From Xenorhabdus lircayensis (GTDB lineage: Bacteria > Pseudomonadota > Gammaproteobacteria > Enterobacterales > Enterobacteriaceae), in contig NZ_JACOII010000022.1 of NCBI RefSeq assembly GCF_016306625.1, forward strand, positions 124,001 to 188,000: a stretch of DNA of 64,000 bases, read 5' to 3'. Positions 10,117 through 19,108 of this stretch are shown here, in pieces (within the stretch, counting starts at the first letter, position 1; every line of letters begins with the position of its first letter). The notes under the pieces are model-generated. The model was given only the letters and a program-made list of their open reading frames with translations, was not told the DNA's origin and did not search any database. The translations under genes and the position numbers were made by a program.

Positions 10117-10877
10117 CCAAGGCTATGAAACATCCACAAATTAGGCTCAATGTAATAAGCCATCTGTTTTTCAGCATCCACCACCAGCGGTACTAATCCG
10201 CCGGGAATGATATATTCCCCACTTTGCGGAAACTTCATGCCTGTCCACTCCTCCCACTGTTCCAGAGTGCCGTAAATATCCATGGAGCGAAGGGCAGGTT
10301 TGATGATTTTTGCCCCCAAACGACAATGAGTGCGGATCCACGGGTCAAACGGCTCACCTTTTTCATTTTTCCAGCCACAATACTCGACAAAATCTTGCAG
10401 GGGATATCGAATTTTCAAACTGGGCCTTACTGGAACCACAATACCTTGCAACCCAGCTTCACGAGCGGTCTGTTTCAGGCTATTGATCAATAAAGCAGGA
10501 ATGTTTTGGCCTCGGAATTCGGGATCAACCGTCACGCCCAATGCTGACACTATGTTGGCCCGCTGCTTTCCCTTCGCTTCCCCGCCGGCATGTAATACGG
10601 CGTCCCAGCCCTCATCAGGCAATTGCTCCAGTGAATGATGTTCCCAAGGAAAAGGAATTGAATTCAGCAAACCAATAAGACGTTCTGCTTTCCCCTGTTG
10701 CAGAATTGCAAATTTTTGAAAACGGCTGAAACCAGGTTCATATAATTTATGCCAATGTTGTTCTGCTACAGCATCGTTATTTATAAATATAGGCCAATTA
10801 GGTTCGATGAGATTACAGATTGCCTCTTCTAAATCTGTTCTCTCTTCAGCAGATTGAATAATAATTTTTACTTCCAT
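10113..10877 (-). CDS. GNAT family N-acetyltransferase-like protein
   Basis: 254 aa. The central part (ALGVTVDPEFRGQNIPALLINSLKQTAREAGL) has the acetyl-CoA-binding pattern V.P..RG....L...L...A...G of GNAT enzymes, although the usual R/Q-x-x-G-x-G/A loop is loosened to RGQNIP. The C-terminal third is not a standard GNAT segment and has no visible membrane span. Ribosome site AGGTGA precedes ATG. Its stop overlaps the end of the convergent pseudogene by four bases. The substrate cannot be deduced; no amide-antibiotic resistance signature was recognised. Confidence 0.75.
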   Translation of the reverse strand: MEVKIIIQSAEERTDLEEAICNLIEPNWPIFINNDAVAEQHWHKLYEPGFSRFQKFAILQQGKAERLIGLLNSIPFPWEHHSLEQLPDEGWDAVLHAGGEAKGKQRANIVSALGVTVDPEFRGQNIPALLINSLKQTAREAGLQGIVVPVRPSLKIRYPLQDFVEYCGWKNEKGEPFDPWIRTHCRLGAKIIKPALRSMDIYGTLEQWEEWTGMKFPQSGEYIIPGGLVPLVVDAEKQMAYYIEPNLWMFHSLG

Positions 10878-11418
10878 AATGAGTCACCTATTAAACCTTT
10901 TTCAGCCAGATAGATATACGAACACTCATAGAATATATACGATTAAATTTCTAATGATTTAGATATTCGAACATAACAATATAATCTTTATTATTTTTCA
11001 CACCATAGTTAATTATTTTCTACAAGGAAGATGTAAATTTTTCTTAACAGAAAAAATGAGTAAATTAAATTTAGTAATAGAAATTTATATAATTAAATTT
11101 ACCAAATAACATATGAAACTTTTTTATTGCTAATAATATTATGAATAACACAATAATATCAGGTAATTAAATCTACCTACATCACACTTTTAGCAAAAAA
11201 ACAGATTTCTTCACCTACCCTAAAAACAGCAAAAATCACCAAAATTTAATAAGTTAAGCCTAAAATTCAGGCGAAAATCCCTATCAAAACAAGAACAAAT
11301 AGTAATAATTATCATTTACATTGTTATTTGAACGGTGTACGTTTTCCCCGCGCAATAAATACAGGCCGTTTTTATGACTGGGTAACGAGGGATCCCCCCA
11401 TTCCAAACGAGGATAATA
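10878..11418 (+). promoter_or_regulatory. AT-rich divergent intergenic region with the heme-locus promoter
   Basis: About 540 bp between the GNAT gene and the hemophilin gene, AT-rich and without an ORF of note. A Fur-box-like palindrome sits at its downstream part, about 100 bp before the hemophilin ATG. The ribosome site for hemophilin (CGAGGATAATA) is at the right end. Confidence 0.6.
11298..11319 (+). promoter_or_regulatory. Fur box upstream of the hemophilin operon
   Basis: The segment AATAGTAATAATTATCATTT matches the 19-bp Fur consensus GATAATGATAATCATTATC at most positions and is palindromic around AATAATTATC. Its place about 100 bp before a heme-capture operon supports iron-dependent repression. 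Confidence 0.7.
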
Positions 11419-12159
11419 ATGAAAAAGATAAACGTATTAGTTGCCGCTTTAGGGGCATTGGGATTTATGGCACAGGCTCAGGCAGCAGTAGGATTTGGCC
11501 AGAGCCAGGAAGAAACAACACCACGCATTAAGGTTGGCGCAACCCAGCCAGGTTCAGGCCCACACGGTGGTAAAGGTGGTGAGCCGGGCATCGGTGTCAG
11601 TTCCGTTTATGGCGGTCAAATCACTGGGTTTGCTGGCTTGACTAGTATGGCTCCTGCGGACAGTAATGGTATCCATAATATCTCAATGGCAGGTGCGCCA
11701 GGATCTCACGGCGGCATGGGGGTATTCCATTTCAGCAAGGTCGCCAATGCGGACGTTTACTTTGGTGAATGGTCACAGACCGGTCAAGCATCGGATAACA
11801 CCCGCACCGTTTATTATGCAGGCAAGGATATAACCACCAATATACCAACCGACGGTACAGCGACTTATACGGTGACAGGCATTAACCAATACAGCGATGA
11901 CAATGCCCTGTCCGGTACATTTACCGCAGACTTCGGCGAGAAAACTCTGATCGGTTCAATGGCAAATACCGCGATGACAATCGATATTGATGCCAGTATC
12001 GGCGCTGATGCTGAATTTGATGGCGCTGCCATAACTGATGATTTAGTTGGGAAAACCAGTGGTCACTTCTTTGGTGACAGTGCTTCCAGCCTGGCCGGAT
12101 ATGCCACATTTGAAGGTGACAGATCCAAGGATACCGCTTTCGGTGGTGATAAACAGTAA
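11419..12159 (+). CDS. hrpC: Hemophilin-type secreted heme-binding protein, T11SS cargo
   Basis: 246 aa. It has a Sec signal peptide (MKKINVLVAALGALGFMAQAQA) and, after cleavage, no lipobox cysteine, so it is predicted to be a soluble secreted protein. The mature N-terminus is glycine/histidine rich (GSGPHGGKGG, GAPGSHGGMGVFHF) and the C-terminal half (about 150-246) is a repeat-poor beta-rich domain like the TbpB-type barrel that T11SS exporters recognise (FTADFGEKTLIGS, SGHFFGD...LAGYATFEG). This architecture is that of hemophilins (HphA/HsmA; HrpC in X. nematophila, name from memory). It should bind heme outside the cell and deliver it to the receptor encoded two genes downstream. The gene follows a Fur box and is separated from the exporter gene by a terminator-like hairpin. 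Confidence 0.85.
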   Translation: MKKINVLVAALGALGFMAQAQAAVGFGQSQEETTPRIKVGATQPGSGPHGGKGGEPGIGVSSVYGGQITGFAGLTSMAPADSNGIHNISMAGAPGSHGGMGVFHFSKVANADVYFGEWSQTGQASDNTRTVYYAGKDITTNIPTDGTATYTVTGINQYSDDNALSGTFTADFGEKTLIGSMANTAMTIDIDASIGADAEFDGAAITDDLVGKTSGHFFGDSASSLAGYATFEGDRSKDTAFGGDKQ

Positions 12160-12172
12160 TCATTAATTTTTC

Positions 12173-12213
12173 AGAGAACAGTGCCATTTTTGGCGCTGTT
12201 CTCTGTTTTTATT
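12173..12213 (+). terminator. Intrinsic terminator/attenuator between hemophilin and exporter genes
   Basis: Perfect-looking stem AGAGAACAG.GCC / GGC.CTGTTCTCT (12173-12185 with 12192-12204), loop ATTTTT, followed by GTTTTTATTT. It lies between co-directional genes of one locus, so it probably lowers transcription of the exporter and receptor relative to the abundant cargo. Confidence 0.85.
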
Positions 12214-12247
12214 TCTAATAACGTGGGCTTTGTGATCTGGTTTCCCG

Positions 12248-13717
12248 ATGTCTGACAATAGAACAATACCAATATTATCAGCGGCACTGATGGCTCTATG
12301 CCTTTCCCTGCCCGTTTATGCCGATGAAGATACTTCCCGCAAAATCTGGCAGGAAGCACAACATAACCAACAGGAAAAAGAAACCAGTCTGATTACGCCA
12401 TATCCTGTTTTCATTGAAGATAACGCTTCATTGATTGTGATTAATGGACAGAAATTTCAGGTCGAAAACAATCTTAACGATATCGGTCAGGCACTATTTC
12501 TTGCCACCAACCACAGACAGTGGCCGGACGTCAGGCGTTTTCTCGCGGCTTACCAAAAATTGCCGGGGCATGATGTTATGCTGGTGAATTTTGCCCAAGG
12601 CGGGCTAACGCGTCTTGACGGAGATTTAGATCTCGCCGCCTATCATTATCAACAAATCCTGAATCAACAACCCGACTTCCCCCGTATCAAACTGGAACTG
12701 GCTCGTGTCTATTTTGACGATCATAAAAATCGAGAAGCCGAACAACTGTTTTCAGGATTGAGTGAAGGGCAACAGTTACCAGAAGCTGTCTTAAAGAACA
12801 TTAACAGCTATCTGGAAGCGATAGACCTGAGAAATGGCTGGCGTGGCTCTTTCTCGGCTGGTTACGCTTATAACGATAACGTCAATATGTCTCCTGATCA
12901 GGGGTCAATCTGCCAGTACCTCTCAAGCGATAAATGTATCAAACGACAAATACCCAAAGCCATCAAAGCGTGGGGCATGTCTTATGACGCAACATTAAGC
13001 CGACGTTACCAAGTTGCTGGCCATCACGGCATTTTTGGCCGTGGCCTGATTTATGGCGAAAACTACCGCGATTACCACGATGGGAACGAAAATACTTTTC
13101 TGCTAGTCGGTGGTTACAATTATAAAAGCAAGAGTCATGATTTCTCCTTTGGTCCCTTGTTTGAATATAAACAACGTGCGGATGACACCGGTTACCGTGC
13201 CACAGGTGCCAAAACAGAGTGGAGATGGGCATTTACCACTCAAACAGCCCTTAATGTTGAACTTGAGCACAAGCAACTGCGTCATCAGCAACGTTACCGC
13301 CGGAAAGATGGCGAATTCTCTTCAACTTACCTCACCCTATCCCATGCCATTAACAAAGACTTCGTCCTGTTTGGCGGTGGTGATTGGGTTTATCGAAACA
13401 ATGACCAACACCCCATGGATCGCTATCAGCAATGGGGTGTTCGGGCTGGTGTCGCCGGACAACTCTATCCCGGCATTAATGGCTCACTGTTTGCCACGCT
13501 GAAAACACGGCGCTTTGGTGCTTACAGCCCGATGTTGAATGCCAGACGTCAGGATAATGAGCAGATTTATACGGCTGTCATTAAAGTACCTGCCGCTGAA
13601 ATATGGGGTATGACACCTTCTTTCACTTTCCGCCATAGACGCAATCACAGCAATGTGGATTGGCTATACAGCTATAACAAAAATGAAGTGCTGATAAGGC
13701 TGGAGAAGTATTTTTAA
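12248..13717 (+). CDS. hrpB: Type XI secretion system outer-membrane protein (Slam family), hemophilin exporter
   Basis: 489 aa. Signal peptide (to about residue 26, SLPVYA-DE), an N-terminal helical tetratricopeptide-like region (about 30-195, including DLDLAAYHYQQIL and FPRIKLELARVYF) and a C-terminal 14-strand-type beta barrel (200-489, the Slam/DUF560 domain; GYAYNDNVNMSP, FTFRHRRNHSN, terminal aromatic F). Slam proteins move surface lipoproteins or hemophilins across the outer membrane. It sits immediately after its presumed cargo and before the receptor; X. nematophila calls this gene hrpB (from memory), and the nematode-colonisation factor NilB is a paralogue. A broken duplicate of its 3' end lies at 9780-10116. 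The start ATG at 12248 lies directly before the signal peptide. Confidence 0.88.
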   Translation: MSDNRTIPILSAALMALCLSLPVYADEDTSRKIWQEAQHNQQEKETSLITPYPVFIEDNASLIVINGQKFQVENNLNDIGQALFLATNHRQWPDVRRFLAAYQKLPGHDVMLVNFAQGGLTRLDGDLDLAAYHYQQILNQQPDFPRIKLELARVYFDDHKNREAEQLFSGLSEGQQLPEAVLKNINSYLEAIDLRNGWRGSFSAGYAYNDNVNMSPDQGSICQYLSSDKCIKRQIPKAIKAWGMSYDATLSRRYQVAGHHGIFGRGLIYGENYRDYHDGNENTFLLVGGYNYKSKSHDFSFGPLFEYKQRADDTGYRATGAKTEWRWAFTTQTALNVELEHKQLRHQQRYRRKDGEFSSTYLTLSHAINKDFVLFGGGDWVYRNNDQHPMDRYQQWGVRAGVAGQLYPGINGSLFATLKTRRFGAYSPMLNARRQDNEQIYTAVIKVPAAEIWGMTPSFTFRHRRNHSNVDWLYSYNKNEVLIRLEKYF

Positions 13718-13777
13718 TCAAAATCTTATGTTTTTTATTTGTGTGATGATAATCGACAAATCGAGGCAAAGGACAAC

Positions 13778-16759
13778 ATGATATACCGAGTTAAAACACA
13801 ACTAACCCCCATCACAATTGCATTGTCACTGGCATTTTCACTGGCGGCCCCTCCTCTGTTTGCCGAATCCAAACCTACCGTGACCGCCTCAAGCAGCAAG
13901 ACCGACTTAGGTAAAATTCGTGTCACGGATACCAGTGATGATAAAGACAAAGCCGGTTATGATGCGGTCTATGACAAAGATATTTCCAATATTTATATCG
14001 GCAAAAAGGAGATAGAACGCTACAAAGGCTCATCTCCCGCCGATTTAGTTAAAGGTGCCGTTGGCGTATACAGCGGTGACGCCCGCAATGGTGGCGCCTT
14101 GGATATCAATATCCGGGGTGTTCAGGGCCAGGGGCGCATTCCTGTCACCATTGATGGTACAGAACAGGCTATTACCGTAGGGCGTGGTTATCATGGTGCC
14201 AATAACCGCAACTACATAGACCCAAACTTAATCAGTAACATTGAAATTGAAAAAGGTCCTTCTCTGAGCCGTGGAATCAAAAGTTCCGTCGGCGGTGCTG
14301 TAGCTATCAAAACCTTAGGCATTGATGATGTGGTGCCGAAGGGGGAAACCTTCGGCATCAATACAAAACTGGAAACTAGCAGTAATTCAGTGAGAGAACG
14401 CACTCCTTCCCTATCATTAGGACAGGATTACCGTGATATCCCAAATTTTACCCAAAATGGTATCGAGACTGATCCTGCTTTACAAATCACCCCCCATTCA
14501 TCAAGAGACAATAAACTATTTGGCTTCAAAGATAATGCCTTCCGTATCGCAGTAGGAACACGGCAAGAATATTTTGACCTAATGCTGGCTTATGCATACC
14601 GCCGTCAGGGTAACTATTTTGCCGGTAAAGGTGGTGCCCATCGTTATGATGAATACATTACAGAATCGGACAGGGAGCTAATGAAAGGTGCCCGAACAGC
14701 ACTGGATCCTTATCTGCCATTTGCCGCCCGTATCTATCGTCCCGGCAACGAAGTCCCCAATACCTCCAGTGAAATGCGTTCCGTATTAATCAAAAACACG
14801 TGGCGTTTTACCGACGAACAGACACTGCTGTTGGGTCTTCGCAATACCCGCATGGAATTTGGTGATATTATGCCTTCACGCTTGGGCTGGATTAAGCCCG
14901 AAGAGAATAAGGTTCCCCAATGGCCACTGGCTAATGTCCACCAGCAAGCGGCCAACCTGCGCTACAAATGGCAGCCTACAGATAACCCTTATGTTGATTT
15001 CGACATGAACCTGTGGACAACCCGCACCACCAGCAATACTAACACCGCAGGGGGATACCCACGCACCCCCGTCGATAGGGACTGGTATTGGGAAAATGGT
15101 ACCAAAGACAGGAACCCCAATATTGATGGTACATTGATCAATTCCTCAATTACCCATACCCAAAACAACCGCTGGGGTGTCGATCTCTCCAATAAATTTA
15201 CCCTACACCCCAGTCTGGATCTGACTTTGATGGGAAATTTCCAACGGGAACGCCTTGACTCCAATGATGACTACAATTCCACAAGTATGTACTTTTTCCA
15301 GTCCCCCTCACGGAAAGGACAGCGTCAGGAAATCAATCTCGCCTTTAACTTTGACTGGCGGCCAACTTCATGGCTGGAGCTAAAAGCCGGTGCCAAACGT
15401 GTCTCCTATTGGTCTCAAGATGATTTGCTTAATGAACGACGTGCTGCAAAGGATTGGCGTTATCAAAAACAACGGGAAACCCTCGGACATAAAATGAGTT
15501 ATTTTCGGACAGTGACCGAGAAAGAAGCTGATATAGTACAAAAAAGGGAAGAATTTATAAGATCAAATAAAACCGCGCAAATGAGTACAGCAGAGAGGAT
15601 AGCGTTCCTTAAGAAGCTCAGAACTGAATATCCAACTATCAAGACAACAAGTATCACTTCACGTGATGGCCTGAAGCGTAATATGGTTAGTGAAGAATTC
15701 GAATGGCTTTACGATTCCAACAATGGCAAGCTCAATAAAAGCAAGAACCCCTATTTCAATGGTCAGTTGGATATGAATAAAAGGGTTCTCGATCCAATAA
15801 GCGGCAAGGAAGTCTATAAATATGAATACGGCTCAAGCATTGACGCAAATGGTATATCAGGCCCTAATGTTGACGATCCTTGGGAACCCGCCGCTAAACG
15901 TAAAGATCATGCCTGGGCACCTGCTTTTTCAGCCACGGCTTATGTCACAGACGATTTCCGTCTCTATGCCCGCTATGTCGAAGCGGTAAGAATGCCCAGT
16001 ATTTTTGCCGACACAATCGGTTTTTCAGGTACCCAAGATAACCGAATCGGTCAACAATTTAAGCCTGAGCGTGCCAAAACCACTGAAGTCGGCTTTGTTT
16101 ATGATTTCAGCCAATTAGTTAATGCTGAACGCCATGCCGATATCAAACTCGCTTACTACGACACAGTCATTGAAAATGTATTCGACAGGGACAACACTTA
16201 TCATTTCTCTCAATTGGACAAACAAAAACTGGCTGGACTGGAACTACAGGCACGTTATGACAACGGCAGTTTCTTTACCGATATGGGGCTAACCTACAAC
16301 ATGAAAAACAAGGTGTGTGACAATAATTCTGTCTCAAGAATGGATTCCCAAAATCGCTATGGTATCCCTGAATGTATTGATGGCGGTTTTCCGGGCGGTT
16401 ATCTGCGTACCTCTATCCAGCCCCAATACTCTGCTAACCTGACCGTCGGCGGACGCCTGTTTGATGAAAAACTGGAACTGGGCAGCCGAATGATCTATCA
16501 CAGCAAGGCAGAAAATAAAGATGAAAAATGGCTGATGGGAGCACTACCTGATGTTTATAAAGGCCAGTCCAACAATCCGATGCGCTGGAATCCGGTGTTT
16601 ACGGTTGATGCCTATGTTAGCTACCAAATCACCCCAGACTTATCAGTGGAGCTGACCGGCACGAATTTAACCAATCGCTACTATCTCGACCCTCTGACAC
16701 GTTCGATGATGCCAGCGCCGGGCAGAACCTTTAAGCTCAGTCTTACCAGCCAGTTTTAG
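13778..16759 (+). CDS. TonB-dependent outer-membrane heme/hemophilin receptor
   Basis: 993 aa from ATG 13778, which has a ribosome site (AAAGGA) and a proper signal peptide ending LAAPPLFAES; a longer in-frame start at 13739 would add 13 non-signal residues. Plug domain about 30-190 (DISNIYIGKKEIER, GALDINIRGVQGQGR, YIDPNLISNIEIEKGPS) and a 22-strand barrel ending in ...LSLTSQF with C-terminal Phe. The segment around RMPSIFADT resembles the FRAP region of heme receptors. It should take heme from hemophilin and import it with energy from TonB. The locus order hemophilin, exporter, receptor, TonB is a self-contained heme acquisition operon. Confidence 0.9.
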   Translation: MIYRVKTQLTPITIALSLAFSLAAPPLFAESKPTVTASSSKTDLGKIRVTDTSDDKDKAGYDAVYDKDISNIYIGKKEIERYKGSSPADLVKGAVGVYSGDARNGGALDINIRGVQGQGRIPVTIDGTEQAITVGRGYHGANNRNYIDPNLISNIEIEKGPSLSRGIKSSVGGAVAIKTLGIDDVVPKGETFGINTKLETSSNSVRERTPSLSLGQDYRDIPNFTQNGIETDPALQITPHSSRDNKLFGFKDNAFRIAVGTRQEYFDLMLAYAYRRQGNYFAGKGGAHRYDEYITESDRELMKGARTALDPYLPFAARIYRPGNEVPNTSSEMRSVLIKNTWRFTDEQTLLLGLRNTRMEFGDIMPSRLGWIKPEENKVPQWPLANVHQQAANLRYKWQPTDNPYVDFDMNLWTTRTTSNTNTAGGYPRTPVDRDWYWENGTKDRNPNIDGTLINSSITHTQNNRWGVDLSNKFTLHPSLDLTLMGNFQRERLDSNDDYNSTSMYFFQSPSRKGQRQEINLAFNFDWRPTSWLELKAGAKRVSYWSQDDLLNERRAAKDWRYQKQRETLGHKMSYFRTVTEKEADIVQKREEFIRSNKTAQMSTAERIAFLKKLRTEYPTIKTTSITSRDGLKRNMVSEEFEWLYDSNNGKLNKSKNPYFNGQLDMNKRVLDPISGKEVYKYEYGSSIDANGISGPNVDDPWEPAAKRKDHAWAPAFSATAYVTDDFRLYARYVEAVRMPSIFADTIGFSGTQDNRIGQQFKPERAKTTEVGFVYDFSQLVNAERHADIKLAYYDTVIENVFDRDNTYHFSQLDKQKLAGLELQARYDNGSFFTDMGLTYNMKNKVCDNNSVSRMDSQNRYGIPECIDGGFPGGYLRTSIQPQYSANLTVGGRLFDEKLELGSRMIYHSKAENKDEKWLMGALPDVYKGQSNNPMRWNPVFTVDAYVSYQITPDLSVELTGTNLTNRYYLDPLTRSMMPAPGRTFKLSLTSQF

Positions 16760-16767
16760 GGGATGAT

Positions 16768-17589
16768 ATGACCAACACAGCCATATTGGATAATCCAGTC
16801 GCCCATTCTCCGCTTACGTCCCCAAAGGGCTTGCTGGTAGGTATTCTGATTGCCATTTTATTGCATATCAGTCTGATATGGCTGTTTAACCGACATGCTT
16901 CATATGATGATGACACTGCCCATCATATCAACAACAACGCTCCTGCTACGGGGCTATCCATTACGATGGTCGCTGCCTCATCATGGGAGAGTGAACCGGA
17001 GCCGGTCTCTCCACCACCACCGCTTTTGACGGCACCTGAATCACCGACAACACCCGAAATCGTGCTGGATAAAACGGTTCACCCTGAAAACAGAGTGGAA
17101 AAGCCGCTGGAATCCAACAACCCCAAAAAACGTAAAAAGCAGCAGAAAGAAAAACCGCAGGAGATGGCAGAAAAGAAACCCGCCCCATCATCGCAGGTAC
17201 AGAAAGACAGTCATACAGAACAGGAAACCAACGGTAGCAATCAGATTAATTCACAAGGCAGTATGAGCCGAGCAGCAACTTCACAGCCTTTGGTGGGACA
17301 AGGAAATAGTGAAGTGGATAATTACCGAGCAAGATTGCGGCAGGAAATCGAACGCCATAAAGACTATCCCCGCAAGGCAAAAAGAATGAAACAACAGGGT
17401 ACAGTCACTGTCAACTTTACCTTGCTGAGTGACGGTACATTGACCACTGCCAAAGTGGTTAATTCCTCCGGTAACAGCACATTGGATAATGCCGCGCTCA
17501 ATGCCATCAACCGCACCAGTTCGGTTGGCCCCATACCTGCAGATATCCCATCCGATGTAACGCTTCAGCTTGATTTTAAGTTAGATTGA
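16768..17589 (+). CDS. TonB-family energy transducer dedicated to the heme receptor
   Basis: 273 aa. N-terminal single membrane anchor (LLVGILIAILLHISLIWLF, about residues 23-41), a proline/lysine/glutamate-rich periplasm-spanning region (about 70-160) and a C-terminal TonB domain (about 185-273: YRARLRQEIERHKDYPRKAK, GTVTVNFTL.SDG, STLDNAALNAI). It starts 9 bp after the receptor stop and is very likely in the same operon. It is a second TonB beside the housekeeping one expected elsewhere, suggesting a receptor-specific pairing. Confidence 0.9.
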   Translation: MTNTAILDNPVAHSPLTSPKGLLVGILIAILLHISLIWLFNRHASYDDDTAHHINNNAPATGLSITMVAASSWESEPEPVSPPPPLLTAPESPTTPEIVLDKTVHPENRVEKPLESNNPKKRKKQQKEKPQEMAEKKPAPSSQVQKDSHTEQETNGSNQINSQGSMSRAATSQPLVGQGNSEVDNYRARLRQEIERHKDYPRKAKRMKQQGTVTVNFTLLSDGTLTTAKVVNSSGNSTLDNAALNAINRTSSVGPIPADIPSDVTLQLDFKLD

Positions 17590-17597
17590 CCGATGAC

Positions 17598-17617
17598 CTC
17601 GCCCACAATTGGGCGAG
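17598..17617. terminator. Hairpin between convergent tonB and quinone-reductase genes
   Basis: CTCGCCCA / TGGGCGAG stem with a CAAT loop lies just after the tonB stop. No clear T run follows on either strand, so terminator activity is uncertain. Confidence 0.4.
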
Positions 17618-17642
17618 ATGTGTCGAAGATTATCAATATTGG

Positions 17643-18209
17643 CTAAATAACAATGGATTCCAGCAGGGCTTTTCTTTCTTCATCACTGATCTTGGGAATG
17701 GCATAGAAAGGCACAACTTTAGTAGGATAGATGCCCACCAACCCCAACGTTCCCAGTGTCATATCACGCATGAAGTTATCTAACTCCATGTCATTTTGAA
17801 CCAGAACCTGTTCTGCAGTACCTAAAGTGATAAATACGGTTGCTGATTTTCCCGTCAGATGAGGGGTAAAAACCTTTTCATCTTCATAATAAGCAAAGCC
17901 ATTGGAGAATACCCGGTCAATCCATCCTTTAAGAATAGCGGGCTGACCAAACCACCAGATAGGATAAATAAAAATAAGATGATCGGCTTCTTTAACCATA
18001 GCCTGACTTTTCGCAACATCGGGTAATACCTCCCCTCTGTGCAAGGCCTCAAAATCTGGGCTGGCAAGTACGGGGTTAAATTTCTCATCATAGAGAGAAA
18101 TAAAACTATATTCGTCACCTTTATTAACTATCTCATCAATAATCCTTTCCTTAATGGCATAATTAAAACTTTTAGGATTAGGGTGAGCATAAATAATCAT
18201 ATGTTTCAT
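17643..18209 (-). CDS. Flavodoxin-like NAD(P)H-dependent oxidoreductase
   Basis: 188 aa from ATG 18209 (ribosome site AAAGGAAA); upstream in-frame ATGs to 18317 lack one. It belongs to the Flavodoxin_2 family (KefF/quinone reductase type): MIIYAHPNPKSFNYAI at the N-terminus for FMN phosphate binding, FIYPIWWFGQPAILKGWIDRV in the middle, and a C-terminal tail. It transfers hydride from NAD(P)H to a quinone or similar electrophile. It lies downstream of the type II KS cluster on the same strand, about 140 bp after the last SDR, so it may be a tailoring or detoxification enzyme of that cluster or an unrelated neighbour. Confidence 0.82.
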   Translation of the reverse strand: MKHMIIYAHPNPKSFNYAIKERIIDEIVNKGDEYSFISLYDEKFNPVLASPDFEALHRGEVLPDVAKSQAMVKEADHLIFIYPIWWFGQPAILKGWIDRVFSNGFAYYEDEKVFTPHLTGKSATVFITLGTAEQVLVQNDMELDNFMRDMTLGTLGLVGIYPTKVVPFYAIPKISDEERKALLESIVI

Positions 18210-18350
18210 TTTCTGATATTTCCTTTGAGAAATAAAAACTATATTGCTTGGCAACATCATAAAGATGAATCTGCCCAATAAAAAGTTGACCCATCTAAAT
18301 AGACTCATCAATAGCATTGATTAAATATAGAATGAAATAACAAATATAAT

Positions 18351-19094
18351 TTACGCTCCCCCTCTCTCTCCACCATCAATAGTCAACCCCTGAGCTGTGA
18401 TCATAGCAGCCTCAGGAGAAATGAAAAACATGACCGTATTAGCAACATCTTCCGGATTGACTAAACGTCCCAATGGGATCCTTTTTTCTATCCGCCTGAG
18501 TAAAGCTAATGTTGAACATCCGATTAATTTTACCTGTGGTTCTAAACCCTTAACAAGCATTGGTGTATTGACCCAGGCAGGCAATACGGCATTGACGGTA
18601 ATTTGTCTCTCTGCCAGATCCATAGCCAGTGATTTGGTTAACCCAAGCAAAGCATGTTTTGAGGTACAATAAGCCGTATTCTGTTTTGTTCCCATTCTGC
18701 CAAGAATAGATGAAATGATGACTATTCTACCACCAGAAAGAATATCCGGCACAACATGCGATAATAAGCGCTGGGTTGCATACAAATTGGTTGCCAATAC
18801 CACATCCCAAATATCGTTCTGGTCAATATCGTTCTCATTCGCTCTACCATGACTAACGATAATTCCCTGTAATTTACACTCTTTCACCACAGGTATTAAT
18901 GCATTAATCATAGTTTTTTCATCAACCATATCAAGCTGAAGTGGCCGAATATGTTCCGGTGATTGCTCTGCCAATATATTTAACCCTTCTTGGATAATGT
19001 CAATGGCAATAACATCGTATCCTGCCGCAACAAGTTTTTGGCACACAGTAAATCCAATACCACTGGCTGCGCCTGTGACAATATATGTTAACAT
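18351..19094 (-). CDS. Short-chain dehydrogenase/reductase, probable 3-ketoacyl reductase
   Basis: 247 aa, classical SDR size. The cofactor loop TGAASGIG (about residues 7-14) and the active-site pair YCTSK (about 150-154) are present; the C-terminal WVNTPMLV and GLTIDGG segments are typical. The acidic IDI after the second strand (about 35-37) favours NAD(H). It begins 14 bp after the previous SDR with a good ribosome site (AAGGAAAAG), so it is the last gene of the KS operon or one before the quinone reductase. Likely reduces or re-oxidises a beta-hydroxy/keto intermediate. Confidence 0.85.
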   Translation of the reverse strand: MLTYIVTGAASGIGFTVCQKLVAAGYDVIAIDIIQEGLNILAEQSPEHIRPLQLDMVDEKTMINALIPVVKECKLQGIIVSHGRANENDIDQNDIWDVVLATNLYATQRLLSHVVPDILSGGRIVIISSILGRMGTKQNTAYCTSKHALLGLTKSLAMDLAERQITVNAVLPAWVNTPMLVKGLEPQVKLIGCSTLALLRRIEKRIPLGRLVNPEDVANTVMFFISPEAAMITAQGLTIDGGERGGA

Positions 19095-19108
19095 TATCTT
19101 TTCCTTAA

